Shown one piece after another: positions 1 to 11,803 of a stretch of 64,000 nt of DNA; positions within the stretch are counted from its first letter, which is position 1; every line of letters starts with the position of its first letter. The notes under the pieces are model-generated. The model saw nothing but the letters and a program-made list of their open reading frames with translations. It searched no databases and was not told the origin of the DNA. Source of the DNA: Nomia melanderi (Eukaryota; Arthropoda; Insecta; Hymenoptera; Halictidae); contig NC_135003.1 in NCBI RefSeq assembly GCF_051020985.1, positions 141,001 to 205,000 of the forward strand, in the 5' to 3' direction. Made by a program: the position numbers and the translations under genes.

Positions 1-3000
1 ATTTTATAATTATAATTAGTCAAAGTACAGTATAGTCCCGTACTAGGTGATTCGCGATACGAGCCGACGATTCTCTTAGTCTTATATATCATTTATGAAA
101 AGTGCATGTTATTGCTGGTACTTGTAAACAGCGACCTAATCATCAGCACGATCGATCGGGGACCTACTTTCGTTACAGCCCGCTCAGGAGGAAAAACAAC
201 GCAGAAAGTGGCGATAAATAATACGGGCGGATTAGCTGTTACCGTACATTTAAATCAACGCGTCCCCTTTTTACTTTGTCGATTCTCTCCCTCTCTATCT
301 CTTTCTATCTCTGTGTATGTGTGTGTGTCCACGATCGTTCGACTGTCTCACTTACATCACTACACCGTATATGGAGCTATACTGTAAAAGCTGTCTTCAA
401 TTGATAATATCGTTTTACTACGCCTCTCATTCGACTCGATTCTTCCGTCTCGGAACTTCCTCAAAATTTTGCGACCAGCAACGGTTTTTGGAATCGGTTC
501 GTCTAGGATGCCCGGGAAAAGCTCGTGGAGCCACTAATGGAAGCACTTTGTGCCAGTCGGCTATGTACATCGATACCGGAAGAATTCAGGATATCAGTAG
601 TGACTGACCTAATCAACAGCATCGACCTCTTGTACGAGACATTCTCTCCTCTGAGCGCATCGAGGATCAGGTGGAGCATGATTTTCATTCACTATTATCA
701 TGCTCGTCTTCTATTGCTGCATATCTACGACTTAATCTCATCAGTCGATGGCGTTTAATTAAGTGCTAATTGTCCGTCCTCAATGCGTTGCAATTAATGG
801 ACTAGCTTCGGTCTGTTTAGCCATGTACAAAAGAAAACCTCCATTATTCGTATAATTTTAGTTTTATCGCCGCAACATTTCTTTGTGACATTAAGAATTA
901 AGAAAATCAACTGGACACTGGTTAAGAATCGTTAGTTGGGATACAAAGACGAGAGACAAAGAATGGGCGATTAATTAAACACTTTGGTGAAAATACATCT
1001 AAATCGTAGAGCTTATTGGAAATGTTTAACAAGTAATGCCTGAAAATACAAATTTGTTACATTCTTCTATTTTATTGTTGATAATGGAGGTTTTACTGTA
1101 GTCGCAAGTTATACTTAGCAGTTTTGTGGAAACCACACAGAAACAGTGTGAGTGTGCTGTATATCATGAGAATCACTGACGCCGACGTGCTTAAGGAAAT
1201 CTGCTGTGTGTATCTCATCGTAAAAAGTAACCACGTTAATGTCCACGTGCCTCGAAAATTCCAAAATTTTTCGAATTTTACGCTCTTACAACAGATAACA
1301 TACTCTGTTGCTGCTAAAATTCACAGGATCTGTACACGATGCCTTGTAATTGTCAGTTTTACAGCGTGCAATGATTCGAATCGATGAAGCGTTAAAAATT
1401 CCAAAAATTTTGAGAGTTCGCTGCTAGAAACAAGATGATTATACCCGAATAAGTGGATTTCGGCAAGCTACTATTCTACACTTGAACGATCGATCTCGGA
1501 AACGTTTGTCCATTTAGAATCGCATTTCCAAGTCAGTCGACGGTCTTAGGATAGGTTTCAACGGTTCGAAGTGCGATGGACGGAACGCTTGGAAATAAGG
1601 ACAATCGAAGACAAGTACATAGGAAGAACTTTTATAGGTTATATCTACAAGGATGATCATCAGAATGTGAAACGATGACAATATCGAATCGAAAAACATA
1701 CATCGCATCTGCTAACGATTTATAGCGTAAAAAAGTATACAAGTTGCTAAGTATTCAGCACTCGTGATCTAGAGATTATTTCTTCATTTAAGTAAAACGC
1801 AACGATCATATGCAGACAGCGAATGTATGAACACTTAATCCTAAGATGGCATGTGCTCTTGTCGTTGGGCTTTAAAATTTTTCTTTCTGTCTTTGCTTTT
1901 AATTCGAATTCGTTTCCAGATACAAGAAAAAGGTATATCGTTAATCTTCTTCAGATTAATCACTAATATTCTTCTCCCTTTATTTCTAACAGTTCTGTGT
2001 ATAGTTATGTACAGCAGTACCACAACCTCGTTAAAACTGCGGTACACGCGTTCAAAGACGACACTTAGAGTTTAAAAATATAATCATCATATATTTAAAG
2101 TAGTATTATATTATCATTGTTGTTGTTGCTGTTGCTGTTGTTGTTGTTGTTGTTGTTATTAATCGTAATAGTATTATTAATATTTAATTATTATTATTGT
2201 TGTTGTTATTATTATCTTGGAGGGATAGCACTTTGCTATGTCACGACACTGCAGAGCTGAACAAAGACTAAACGCGGAAGTTACCACGCTCTTCAATGGC
2301 ACGAAGAATACAAGATCAAGATTGCTATTATCTAGTGACCGATCGATATCCGTTGCACAAGGGCTCGTTGAATCACAAAAATAGTGCGAGCTTGTTGATG
2401 AAATTTTACTCGAAAAGTTAATCGATAACTCGACAAATTTTTTCGTCTTTTTTGAATCGTTGACCGATCGTTAAAATATCTTGTCTATAACGGTAAGTGT
2501 AATACAATATCGTCGTAGCTTATTTTTAATTAGAACGGTTTGAAAACGACCTTTCACTTGTTATCGTTAGAAGATTTACTATACTATACATAGTCTCACT
2601 TGGACGATTTCAATAGTACTATAGAAATACTAGGAATTTCTTACAGATGTATCTATTCCTGGTTAGAAATATTCATTTCTTTGAACAAAAGAGTTAAGTT
2701 TCTTTTTTTATATATATCATTTAAACACCATGCAATTTTTGCGTTGAGAAAGTAAATTCATGTTTACTTAAATTTTTTATGCGTGATATTAAAGAATACC
2801 GGTTAAGAAGTATAGTATAAATTCGTTAATTTTTTAATAAGATATTGAAATTGCGTTTACAAATTCAGAAGATAAATTACTGTTTTCTTTACAGTGTTTG
2901 TAAAAAATTTACTTTGCTTGAAATAAAGCTTGATATAAAAATATATAAACAGCAATATCAACCTGTTTTAATCTCTTAAATATAATTTGTTGAATGCAAA

Positions 3001-3796
3001 CAAGCAGAATGTTTCTTTTTTCTAGGTTGCTTTATAGAAAAGATTTGCAGATTTTCGGAAATACTGATTTTTATGAAATTTCCAGTGCAAAATGCAAATG
3101 TCCGAAGTCTTTAACCGTTTAAAAAATAATTTGCTTTTTCCATTTACTTAACATCAATTACACACGGAGCAATATATGCTCCAGAATGCAAAATGTGATC
3201 TGTTAAGAAGAAATGAGATCTTCCGATTCTAATCTATATATGTATGTATATATATAAGTTAATAATTTTCAATGAAAGAGGGAAACACTTAAAAGGAACA
3301 AAAAAAAAACTAATTAAAGAAAATACTTCAATCATGTTGTATATCTCGACGAATTAACCAAACTACTGAAACAATAATAATTTCAAAACTTAACATCTCT
3401 TTTGGTACGAATAAGTTCCCAGAAATTCGTGAAAATTGTATTGCGTTTAAGATTTTTTTTACGAAGAACGCGGAAACAGACGTACCGACTAAACTGTACA
3501 ATCCTTTCAATGTCCACCATTCCATTTGAATGTTCTTGGTTCGGAAAAATAGATAACACAATAAAGGTGACAATTGTCAAAAATCCATAAGTCCAATGGT
3601 AGTAAAAAGAGATCAAATATTGTTGGATCCGATAAGAGAGCGTGATAACCTCGTCCGATATACCCTTGATTTTCGCGAGAATAATTACGTATTTGACAGT
3701 TAAAGCGAAATCTATTCTCGAATACCTTAATACTGTAATGAGCAACTGGATTCGAAGGTACCGTAAAGAGGTTGACGTATCAATGATCGACAAAGG
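1..3796. other. Gene-free flank; probably includes PKNOX 3' UTR at its right end
   Basis: I find no supported coding exon here. All open frames are short, lack codon-bias-like structure and are not bounded by convincing splice sites. The DNA is AT-rich with poly-A/T runs and one trinucleotide repeat (2117-2157). Because the minus-strand PKNOX stop is at 3797-3799, its 3' UTR must start at 3796 and run leftwards. I could not fix a polyadenylation site. Confidence 0.6.
2117..2157. repeat. (TTG)n trinucleotide microsatellite with CTG interruptions
   Basis: About 13 tandem TTG units, with two TTG-to-CTG changes near the left end, are followed by a shorter TTG/TTA-rich patch near 2197-2210. It lies 1.6 kb beyond the PKNOX stop and is not in any recognised exon. 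Confidence 0.9.
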
Positions 3797-4120
3797 TCAG
3801 TGAAGATCATCTTCGTCGCTATCGTTACCGTCTTTCGATCTATCGGCACCCCCCTCACCGTCGCTGGAGCCCGAATCGCTCCCAGAGTCTTCGGATTGCC
3901 AGCCGCCAGCTTGTTGTTGCTGTACGTGTTGCTGTTGAACAACGTGCTTCGAGACTTTATGACGTTTACCCGCGCGTTGCACCGGGTCTGCCCCAGCACC
4001 ATCGAGCATCGGCTGCAGGATTCGCCGACGAGCATTAATGAACCAATTGTTCACTTGCAACAACGTTAAGTTCGTTTGACTTGCGATCTGACGCTTCTCA
4101 TCCTCCGTGGGATAAGGGTG
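3797..4120 (-). CDS. PKNOX: PKNOX coding exon 5 (second half of homeodomain, acidic tail)
   Basis: The acceptor is TTACAG. The exon begins HPYPTEDEK, covers helices 2 and 3 with WFINARRR, then a Gln-rich run and a Ser/Asp/Glu-rich tail ending DSDEDDLH, with a TGA stop. The tail is longer and more acidic than a bare homeodomain end, in line with PKNOX proteins. Confidence 0.94.
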   Translation of the reverse strand, partial: HPYPTEDEKRQIASQTNLTLLQVNNWFINARRRILQPMLDGAGADPVQRAGKRHKVSKHVVQQQHVQQQQAGGWQSEDSGSDSGSSDGEGGADRSKDGNDSDEDDLH

Positions 4121-7100
4121 CTGTAAAATATTGTTGATATTATTATCATCATGTTTCTGTTCTGCGAAGGGCAAAATTCCGGGCTTTGTCAATTCCATAG
4201 GAATTATCATGATTATATATAATATCATTATAACAAATCAAACAGTTTTTCATACTATATAAGAATTTCATGTAAACTAAATAAATATTTGTCACGCAAT
4301 TAACCCTTAGAGTGCTGAATACTTTCGACGCGAGCCATCGATTTCGTCGGAACAAATTTTCAAAATGAACCACATCAAATTGATTCTACATTTTCCTCCG
4401 ATTCTTCTTCTGAGCTTTTCTCCGTGTAGGATGTCGCATATATGCGGCCATAGTTTACACCGATCGCTTTCGCTGGGCGTATAAATGCGCCCTCAGCGCT
4501 CCAAGGGTTAAGGCGTACCGACAGCGATGATTTTACACAACATAGCAGAAAAGAGTTATACAGGACTGATTATTTAAATAAGAACACCTAAATATCGACA
4601 TTACTTATGGTCCTACGAAACTCCTTAGGATAAAGTTGCGTTATTTTAAAGAGCAGATTAATAAAATTAATAAAAGAAACGATTCTTTTTCTAGAGAAAT
4701 TCTTTATGAGAATCAGAATTAGAATTCAATATATTTTTTAAATAGAAACGTGAACGCGAAAGAAATTTAGTAGACCTATAAAAACCTGAGCTATAGGAGC
4801 CTCAGCATCGTGAATACTGTTGAATAAAGAAGTTATGTTAATTGAGATGGAATGGATACCTTGACAGGTAGCAACTATACAGAGGTAGACATTTAAATAA
4901 AAGGCATACGTACAACTAAATGTTCAAAGAGCCAAGTTCGCATGATACTTGTAGCTTGTTTAGGTAAAACTCCCCTCTTCTGTCTTCCTTTCTTAATGCT
5001 ACTATGACTACCTCCGTGAGTACTACTGTGATTTGAAGTAGCAGTGCCAGTGCCACATCCTTCGTCTTCGTCTTCACTGGGTGCAGGAGAAGGAGAACCC
5101 GCCACGGTGATATCTAAACAGATTAAATAAGAGTCATTAACTGTTATAAATCTGTTAAAATACATTTCACCAGTACTCCGTATTCAATATTCTCTTTTAA
5201 ATTCTTTTCAGAGTATTTCTCATAGCTGTTTCAGTTAAAAATTTTTGAATATCTAGACAAAGACTATAAACATTCAAGCATTAAGCAATTTTTTCTAACC
5301 AAGGTACTTTTCGTCGTTAGCATCTCCCACATCGATGTATTCATTCTCATGTTCTTGTAATGCAAGAAGGCCCCAATAACCAGCTTCTTCTAAATATATT
5401 CTGTCGCCAGTAATCACATTGTCCATACCATCTATAAACGACATTTCTTTGATGTATTGTTTATAAGAATACTTGTGGCGTTCACCTACTGGCTCACGTT
5501 GTGAGTTGTTTAAAGGAGTTTGCTTTAAGGTATTTATTATATCTTTAATTGGTAAGAAAAATTCTGGCCAATTTGACTCTTTTACAATTAAAGACTGTAA
5601 GGGTATAAATAAAAACCAATAAATGATTCATTTTAGTAAACTGTACCGAATTATAGTAAATTATAGTTATGTTCATTAATAATATCGTAGCCCCTTGCTT
5701 ATATTTGAAATAACTTGTACAAATGTATTCGTATTGATGTTCCATTACTTGGATGCAATACCCAAAGAGTTCACCTGCTTCAGATACAATACATAGATAA
5801 CACATAAAATTACAATCACATGCGAGCTCTTATTCTTCAAAGAAGATAATGGGTCATATTGACCTCATCTTACCAATTGAAGGTCAACAGTTATTTTAGA
5901 CAACAATGTATAGAAAGAGAAAACTAAAACATTAAGATGCAGTTTATCTTTTTACTTACTTATTAGGGACCTTAAATGAAAATCGGCCATTAATAAGAAC
6001 TCAAAGAGGGAAATTTACACGGAGGAAGCTCACCTTGACCAAGATACATATCGTTGACTGGTGCACAGGTATGCACCCCGATTTGAGAAAGGGGCGTGCT
6101 CCCGTGTACCGTAGAGGGTGACAGAGGATCGTCATGCTCCTGGCTGGAGGATCTGTTCGAACGTTGAGCAGTGGAAGATGATCGCGCCGACGGCGGCCTG
6201 TCGTTACCGGTTTCCTCTTGCGCGGCCACTTGACTCGCGCCACCGTTCTCCGACAGGGTGTCGCTTCTGCTCACTCTGAATCCGTTAGCTCCCGGTTCAA
6301 CATCATTGCCTGTAGAAGACAGCACCTGGGAAATATATGTCGCAACTAGCCGTCAGAGAGCAGGGGTGGGGTTCTATAATATTTCGAGCGACGCGCAAGT
6401 ATCGCTCGTTCTTTATACTATACATGTGAAAAACTATACCTCGAACGATCCCTTCAATTGTATATCCCTAAATACAACGTCAACCCTCCAGATACGTATT
6501 CTTATGTACATGTGGCTCAGCAATTAAGCAAGTTACCGCCCCCTCCAAAGCAAAAATTAGTGCATAAAACCTATTGTTTCTACTATCTATTATTACCTAT
6601 TCAGATGTTTAGATTGAAATTTTCAGATAACAAGCATTTGTCCTAACGAGAAATTTATCTACGTGCTGCGATTCCAAAAATTTTCGTTCGACTTTTTCAC
6701 AGTAGAATTTGTGTAACAGCGCGTACTACAATTTTGGATGAAATTTTCATGGGATATTCTTTGATTAATGTAGTTTAAGGTATGAATTTCTGTATGATAC
6801 AAATGTATATCAATAAATGTGTTACATCAGTGTTTTCACTTAACAACTGCTAAAAATTTTCTTTCTAGAACGAAAGTTAGAAAGGAAGAGGAGTAACTTA
6901 CTTATTGATCAATTCCCGTCTTTTTTAAGTAAAGAGACAATTCTATGTATATGTGTTTTTAATTAATCAGTTTCAAAGGTGCTTTACATGTTAATTTTTT
7001 TTCATAGCAAACAACCTGTAGCCAGCATCAGTGGAAAGTCAAACTCTCAGAAACATCAAAATTCGCGATATGTCACTGTATTGCCTATCTTTACCTAGGA

Positions 7101-10049
7101 GATCTTATAGGACTTCATGTAAAATTTATATAGTGTTCAGCAGCCCTTCAGAAGACTTTTTCTTAGAGACATAAGAGTTACGGAATTTGTTCCTTATACG
7201 GTATTAGTTTATAATTACTATTGGTTAAAAATTAAAAACGTATCAATTATTTAAGGATAACTTGATTATGTACTGGCTTAAAAAACGAACTGAGATTTTG
7301 TAATATTTTAGCAAAGCGTGATTTATACGATGAAAAATACTTTATACTGAAATGACATTGAATCTGGAAAGTATAGCTAAGAGGCGGAAGCTTTTTCAGC
7401 ACATTAGTTGTACACTATTAAAAATGTCTTATTCTGCTCGTGTAAAATATTTAAAAAAAAAAAAGAGTATCACTTATACGTTTAAGATTAATCTTGAAGA
7501 ACAACTTTTACTTTAATGAAAAGATGTCGCAAAAATGACTGTTAAAGTTGTTGTTGTAAAGGCAATCTATAATATCGACGCAAACGTGACGATGTAGTCG
7601 ACGACCACAACCTGGTTTACTGCTTATTTATATATTGTTATCTGTACATTCGAAAGAAGAGACAATTCTTTTCAAGACAACAACTTGAAGCTAATGAAAA
7701 TGGTTCACGGTATAAATCATACCTCCGTTTCCCCCCTCTCCCATTAAAAGTATATTATAGTACATGCGGTTAGTTTAACTAGTCTTGAAGGGTACTAATT
7801 TGTTCTTCCCCACGAACTACTAGTTGTACAAGGTATATATGTATATAAACTCTTAACCCTTTCATTACGTCAAAAATGACCGTCAATACGCTACCTTCGT
7901 GCAGGATGTTTGAACCGCAATTATTATATTATACGAATTATTGTCTTCTTGTTCAAATCACTTGAAATTAATAAGCGTTTTACGAAATTAAATCGCACGA
8001 AACTGAAACGTTGTGTTATTATGATTACTTTTAGAAAATGTTTTAGCAACAATTCTATATTCGATCGGTGTGGTTACCTTTAGTAACAAAAGGGTTAAGG
8101 ATCTTGGAAAATGTTGAAGTATTTATAAATGCGACAAATAGAGTGTGTGTTGTTAATTATTAATTATTTTACTAGAGGGATACAACTTGACATGATCTGA
8201 TAGTGTTAAACGCTGCAAGAGTTGAGCAAGGGGGCGGGGGTTAAAAGAAAAGTCGGTAGCGTATTTAAAGAGACACCCGCGATTCTTGCACGTCACTAAC
8301 AAAAGGATATCTACGTAGGTAAGGGGGAGCAGGCCAGGATGCCTTAAAGATGAAAAGATATCTAACCTGCAAAGGACTGCTGCCGCTGCTGCCATTGCTG
8401 CCACTCGATGGACCCATGTCGTGTCCATGGTGACTGTAATCGCTGCGGAGCAGATTTTCGCTCTGCATCTTGCTCTTTAGGCACGTGATGTACCTGTTGC
8501 AGAAGTCCTTGCACAAATCCTGAACCTTTTCCAACTCGAGTAGGTGAATTCGCAGCACCTGTATCGCCTTGATCATCTACGATGGGCAGACAACAACATG
8601 AGAGGGAAAAAAAACAATGTCGCAGATACGATCGATTTTCTTTTCGTTTCCCTGATACGATCCGTCATTTATTATTTTTTTTTGTTTCGCGCCGGGAAAC
8701 GCTGTCTTTGTTTTTGAACGATCGAACGAGGCGACGTCATTTATTACTGAATTGTCTTCAGCGTAAACTATCTTTCCTTTTCTAATATAATTTTTCTTTG
8801 TAGACTGTAAGCATTATTAAATAATGCGTTACAGCGAAAATCTAAGTTTGGAGCAGCGATTCTCAACTCAGTTTAACAGCGGGATCCTTTCCACGTGGAA
8901 AAAAATGTATATTTCTCTCCACGAAATACATACATTAATATTGTTTAAAAGTTTATTTCTGAAAATGTTTCGTATATATTTTAAATAACTAATTACAACT
9001 CGAAAATAAGTTTAATCGCACAACTATAGAGTTTCGCGGAATACAGGTTGAGAATCTGTGCTTTAAAGCACGCTTAATGAAAATACTGACATGGATCAGA
9101 AGTGACCCCATGCCAGTTTGTCGTGTGGCTATTGTCGGTTAGCCGTTTAAAAATTGAAATTACTCGAGTATTTTCAATATGCAGTCTTTTCTTTCTTAAG
9201 CTATTCGTGTAATATTATTATTATTATTATTTTACATCTACTATGAACAAGATGTGATAAATAATTTCCCTTAAACATGTAAAAACACATTTAGAAAAAA
9301 AAAGGAACCAGAAATGGTAACACATTAACACGTTGAGTGCTGCAAGATTTTGCGGAGAAATATATACAAACTGAAAGTAATGTAATATGAAATTATTTAA
9401 TTGAACTGCATCATTGTTATTGCAGTTTCATCTCGTTGAACGTCTCCTGCATTAGTAATAGGTAGTATTACTTGCAGTATCGAACAGTTTTCAAATAATC
9501 GTCGTTTAATCGAATGAATTATAGTAATTCGATTCGGTTGGTATCACTGGTAACCCCCATGGCATCCAACATGTTAATATGTATTTTCTTATTTATTTTT
9601 GAAATATGATTTATTATGTATTATTATTCAATTGCCTGCCACGAGTCCAGTTCGTCTATGCAAAATGGATTAACGAAGAGTCGATCATTGTCAGCCATAC
9701 GATTCGTTGTATTGTACACGGGTACGCGTGAAGGACTCACCAAACCGTCAATTTCGGGGTCATTGATCAAGAACGGCTTTCGGTCTCTTTCTTGGTGTTG
9801 GACGAAGGCCTGTATATCCATATTGAAACTTTCGGACGTCGAGTTGTCCGAGCTTTGAGTAGCTTGTTCGCATCTTTCGAAAAGTAACGCGAGCAGCGGG
9901 AAGAGGGGATGCTTGTAGACTGCCCTTTTGTCCGCTTCGAATTGGGCTTGATCCTGATGGGTTGTGTAATCGGCAACCCCACTTGCAGGGTCCTGATCGT
10001 AGCCAGGAGTCACCATCGCTAGCGCCACGGCGGTGCTACCCTCTTGCAT
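3797..10049 (-). CDS. PKNOX: PKNOX/Prep-type TALE homeodomain transcription factor (five coding exons)
   Basis: Predicted 444-aa nuclear DNA-binding protein. Coding exons in transcript order are 9741-10049, 8367-8576, 6034-6325, 4914-5113 and 3797-4120; phases join without a break (0, 0, 1, 0). Residues about 33-150 form the MEIS/PKNOX N-terminal domain, the part that in this family binds PBC (Extradenticle/PBX) partners. It shows [20 protein letters not shown] and then [19 protein letters not shown]. Residues 174-313 are Ser/Gly-rich and probably disordered. The TALE homeodomain is about 314-376, with WFINARRR (W363, F364, I365, N366, R368) and the TALE-type PYP loop. The tail is Gln-rich, then strongly acidic. 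[15 protein letters not shown] and [11 protein letters not shown] favour PKNOX over homothorax/Meis. Human PKNOX1 has a similar length. The start ATG lies one base after a splice acceptor, so a 5' UTR exon further upstream is expected but was not found. Confidence 0.93.
4300..4511. mobile_element. TTAA-flanked MITE-like element, piggyBac style (PKNOX intron 4)
   Basis: Both ends carry TTAA, and the inward termini are inverted repeats. The left reads TTAACCCTTAGAGTGCTGA; the right, read inward on the other strand, starts TTAACCCTTGGAGCGCTGA. That is two differences over 19 bases. Length is 212 bp with no coding capacity. TTAA target duplication with CCC-type ends is characteristic of the piggyBac superfamily; membership is inferred from ends only. 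Confidence 0.6.
4914..5113 (-). CDS. PKNOX: PKNOX coding exon 4 (first half of TALE homeodomain)
   Basis: The acceptor is TTTAG and the donor is GTACGT; the exon is 200 bp, restoring phase 0. It encodes an acidic/Ser-rich patch ([12 protein letters not shown]), then [15 protein letters not shown] and [11 protein letters not shown], the homeodomain N-terminal arm and helix 1. The next exon resumes exactly at HPYP. Confidence 0.92.
5295..5594 (-). CDS. Terminal exon of the nested ORF
   Basis: 300 bp open to a TAG stop, preceded by a CCCTTACAG acceptor. It is acidic at the C-terminus ([17 protein letters not shown]). It lies wholly between PKNOX exons 4 and 3. Its frame does not match a direct splice from PKNOX exon 3 (phase 1); that splice would give only a 16-residue tail. 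Confidence 0.5.
   Translation of the reverse strand, partial: SLIVKESNWPEFFLPIKDIINTLKQTPLNNSQREPVGERHKYSYKQYIKEMSFIDGMDNVITGDRIYLEEAGYWGLLALQEHENEYIDVGDANDEKYLG
5295..5990 (-). CDS. Unrecognised small three-exon ORF nested in PKNOX intron 3, same strand
   Basis: A 136-aa reading frame assembles from 5960-5990, 5749-5828 and 5295-5594 with matching phases (1, then 0). The donors are GTAAGT and GTAATG, the acceptors AATAAG and TTACAG. The last exon (99 codons) is the strongest: it has no stops and a protein-like composition, with [21 protein letters not shown] and [19 protein letters not shown], and ends EKYLG. I see no signal peptide or clear TM segment, and I do not recognise the family. 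The ATG is 44 bases past the PKNOX exon 3 donor, and its first base is the last base of the TAA that ends the read-through PKNOX frame (TAATG). It could be a genuine nested gene, alternative terminal exons of PKNOX, or a chance assembly around one real exon; the first two exons are the least certain part. Confidence 0.4.
6034..6325 (-). CDS. PKNOX: PKNOX coding exon 3 (low-complexity linker)
   Basis: The acceptor is CCCAG and the donor is GTGAGC; the exon is 292 bp and ends in phase 1. It encodes a Ser/Thr/Arg-rich linker ([20 protein letters not shown]) between the N-terminal domain and the homeodomain. Support is phase agreement with both neighbours plus good splice sites; family-level similarity here is weak, as expected for a linker. 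If the following intron is retained, the frame continues 14 codons and ends in TAA at 5990-5992. Confidence 0.82.
6326..8366. other. PKNOX intron 2
   Basis: About 2 kb of AT-rich intron with no supported exon on either strand. It contains the TTAA-flanked element at 7853-8098 near its upstream end. Confidence 0.7.
7853..8098. mobile_element. TTAA-flanked MITE-like element, piggyBac style (PKNOX intron 2)
   Basis: The left end reads TTAACCCTTTCATTACG. The right end, read inward on the other strand, is TTAACCCTTTTGTTACT, so the termini are inverted repeats with TTAA at each edge. Length is 246 bp, no ORF. It belongs to the same broad class as 4300-4511 but its terminal sequence differs, so it is a separate subfamily or a diverged copy. 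Confidence 0.6.
8367..8576 (-). CDS. PKNOX: PKNOX coding exon 2 (residues 104-173)
   Basis: The acceptor TAG abuts the first codon (M104 in the joined protein), and the donor is GTTAGA at 8361-8366. The exon holds the second conserved helix block of the N-terminal domain ([27 protein letters not shown]), then a Ser/Gly-rich stretch. It is 210 bp, phase 0 at both ends. Confidence 0.9.
9325..9577. mobile_element. TTAA-flanked MITE-like element (PKNOX intron 1)
   Basis: The left terminus is TTAACACGTTGAGTGCTGC and the right, read inward, is TTAACATGTTGGATGCCAT. TTAA is present at both edges; length 253 bp. The terminal match is weaker than in 4300-4511 but covers about 17 bases with few differences. 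Confidence 0.5.
9741..10049 (-). CDS. PKNOX: PKNOX coding exon 1 (residues 1-103)
   Basis: The exon begins one base upstream of the ATG after a TTGCAG acceptor (10051-10056) and ends at a GTGAGT donor (9735-9740) in phase 0. It encodes the start of the protein and the first half of the MEIS/PKNOX N-terminal domain, ending in NDPEIDGL. Confidence 0.9.
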
Positions 10050-11803
10050 TCTGCAACGACATTTTCACCGTCAATTTAATATATTCAATTTATTCGTTAA
10101 AAAGTGATTGGTCAGTACCAAAGGCAACATTGGAACAAACTATTTACTGGCATTTATCAGCTAAACCCGAGACTGCATTCTTACTTGATTGATAGATGAT
10201 TGTGATTTTTCGTTATATACGATATCATCATAGTAACATCACCAATAAATTAGAAATTTCTCTTACAATTAGTAGAAATAAATCTAAACGCGTCGTAAAT
10301 GGAAGAATAACGCGAGCTAAGTCAGTATTGAAAAATTTCATCAAGCGGTCATTTTTGGCAATCGTATCCCCTCTAAGACTGAAGAGACAGTCCAATGATT
10401 GCGGGTATTTCTAGACCTATTTCTGGCACACAAAACTTCCATGTTAAGTGGACAAACCAAATATTATTGTATGTATCAGGCTTATGCCTGAACAGACTAA
10501 ACGACTTATCTATCTCGATAATCTTTGATATAATGCGTTTTTGAGATTTGAAATTTTGACCGTATTAAATATAATTCCTCGATACTAATGTTGAAGGCGC
10601 GAGCGTTAATAATGAATTTATTCCAATATTCTTGATGAATAGAATATTTTTAATATTTTTCATCAGATGAACCTGTTCATCTCTGGTTATACTTATAATG
10701 TTACAATGTTCCTTCCATGACGAGCTACTCTTTGAAGCCCTCCTTAAGACCTTGCTCCGAAGTATTCTCATGTATCTTCTACCGCGAAATAACAGCCAAT
10801 CGGTGATTAAAGAACAAAATACCTCCCGCTATTCCAAAGAGTTTCATTAGACTTTCCGAATCACGAGACGTTACGGGGGGAAAAGCTGTATTTCACTATA
10901 TCTCTTGCCGTGAAGAGTCGTCATGCGCAGCAAGGCAGTGCTCCAAGTACTCCTACATTTGTTTTACCTATCATTCCTGTCTGGCACCATCCATCGTTGC
11001 CCAGGTCCTCCGGGGCCTGTGATGCAATGACCGTTTTAACCTACGCGGAGAACCTTGTTCACAGTAGCTCACTGAAACAGAAGAAATATAACCAGGTAAA
11101 CGAGGAGTTTTATCGAGAAATTATAGTTTATTAGGGGCAAGGGAAATATTATTTATTCGAGGAATACGTTCGCAGGTATTTTGGAACGGGGAGCGCGAGT
11201 GAGTGAACGAGACGAAAAAAGAATGCGAAGGAGATGGAAGAGAATCGTCGCGGCGGCACGGAGAACCAAACGATGCGCGGCACACTGCATTTAAATGTCA
11301 TCGTTAGACGGTCTCAACACCATCAGCACTGTTGCTGGCACCAGTTCTGCTTCCCATTCCGAACGTTCCTTTTGAATTTTCCTCGATCGCCATACACGTC
11401 CCCTTCGGTATGAATAAATAAAGTACTGCGACACTCTTAGTGACAAAGCGGCGACACCCAACGAAAATCACGGTAATCCGACCCAATACGCTTATCAGAC
11501 ACTGACAATTCGGTGACCCGAACATTCCGATTCTTTTCCGAGCCTTGAAAAATTTTTTTATATCCTTATTGCCTTTTGCCTTTGCTGCTTTTTGGTTGCT
11601 CAACAGTGAAAACTCCTCTTAAATATTACCTTTTCGTGTTCTGCGTATTTAGTAAATTATAGTGGACATAACAACAAATTGTTTCAGTGAAAATGTAACG
11701 GTCTTTAATGTTTTCTAAATTTGTATGAAATTTCGCTGTAAGCAACGAAGTTTTGACAATTTTGTTGGATAATTTCAGAACAAACAGTTTCAACTAAAGA
11801 TTA

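Noticed and set aside
5904..5990. Splicing of the nested ORF's first exon to a TTTTAG acceptor at about 5917
   Set aside because: The intron would be only about 36 bases, below the normal minimum; the acceptor at 5829-5830 gives a normal length and correct phase.
11304..11603. 99-codon minus-strand frame with a basic start and GVETV end
   Set aside because: No ATG near its start, no splice signals tying it to a neighbour and no family resemblance. Kept only as a note because it is longer than most background frames in this region.
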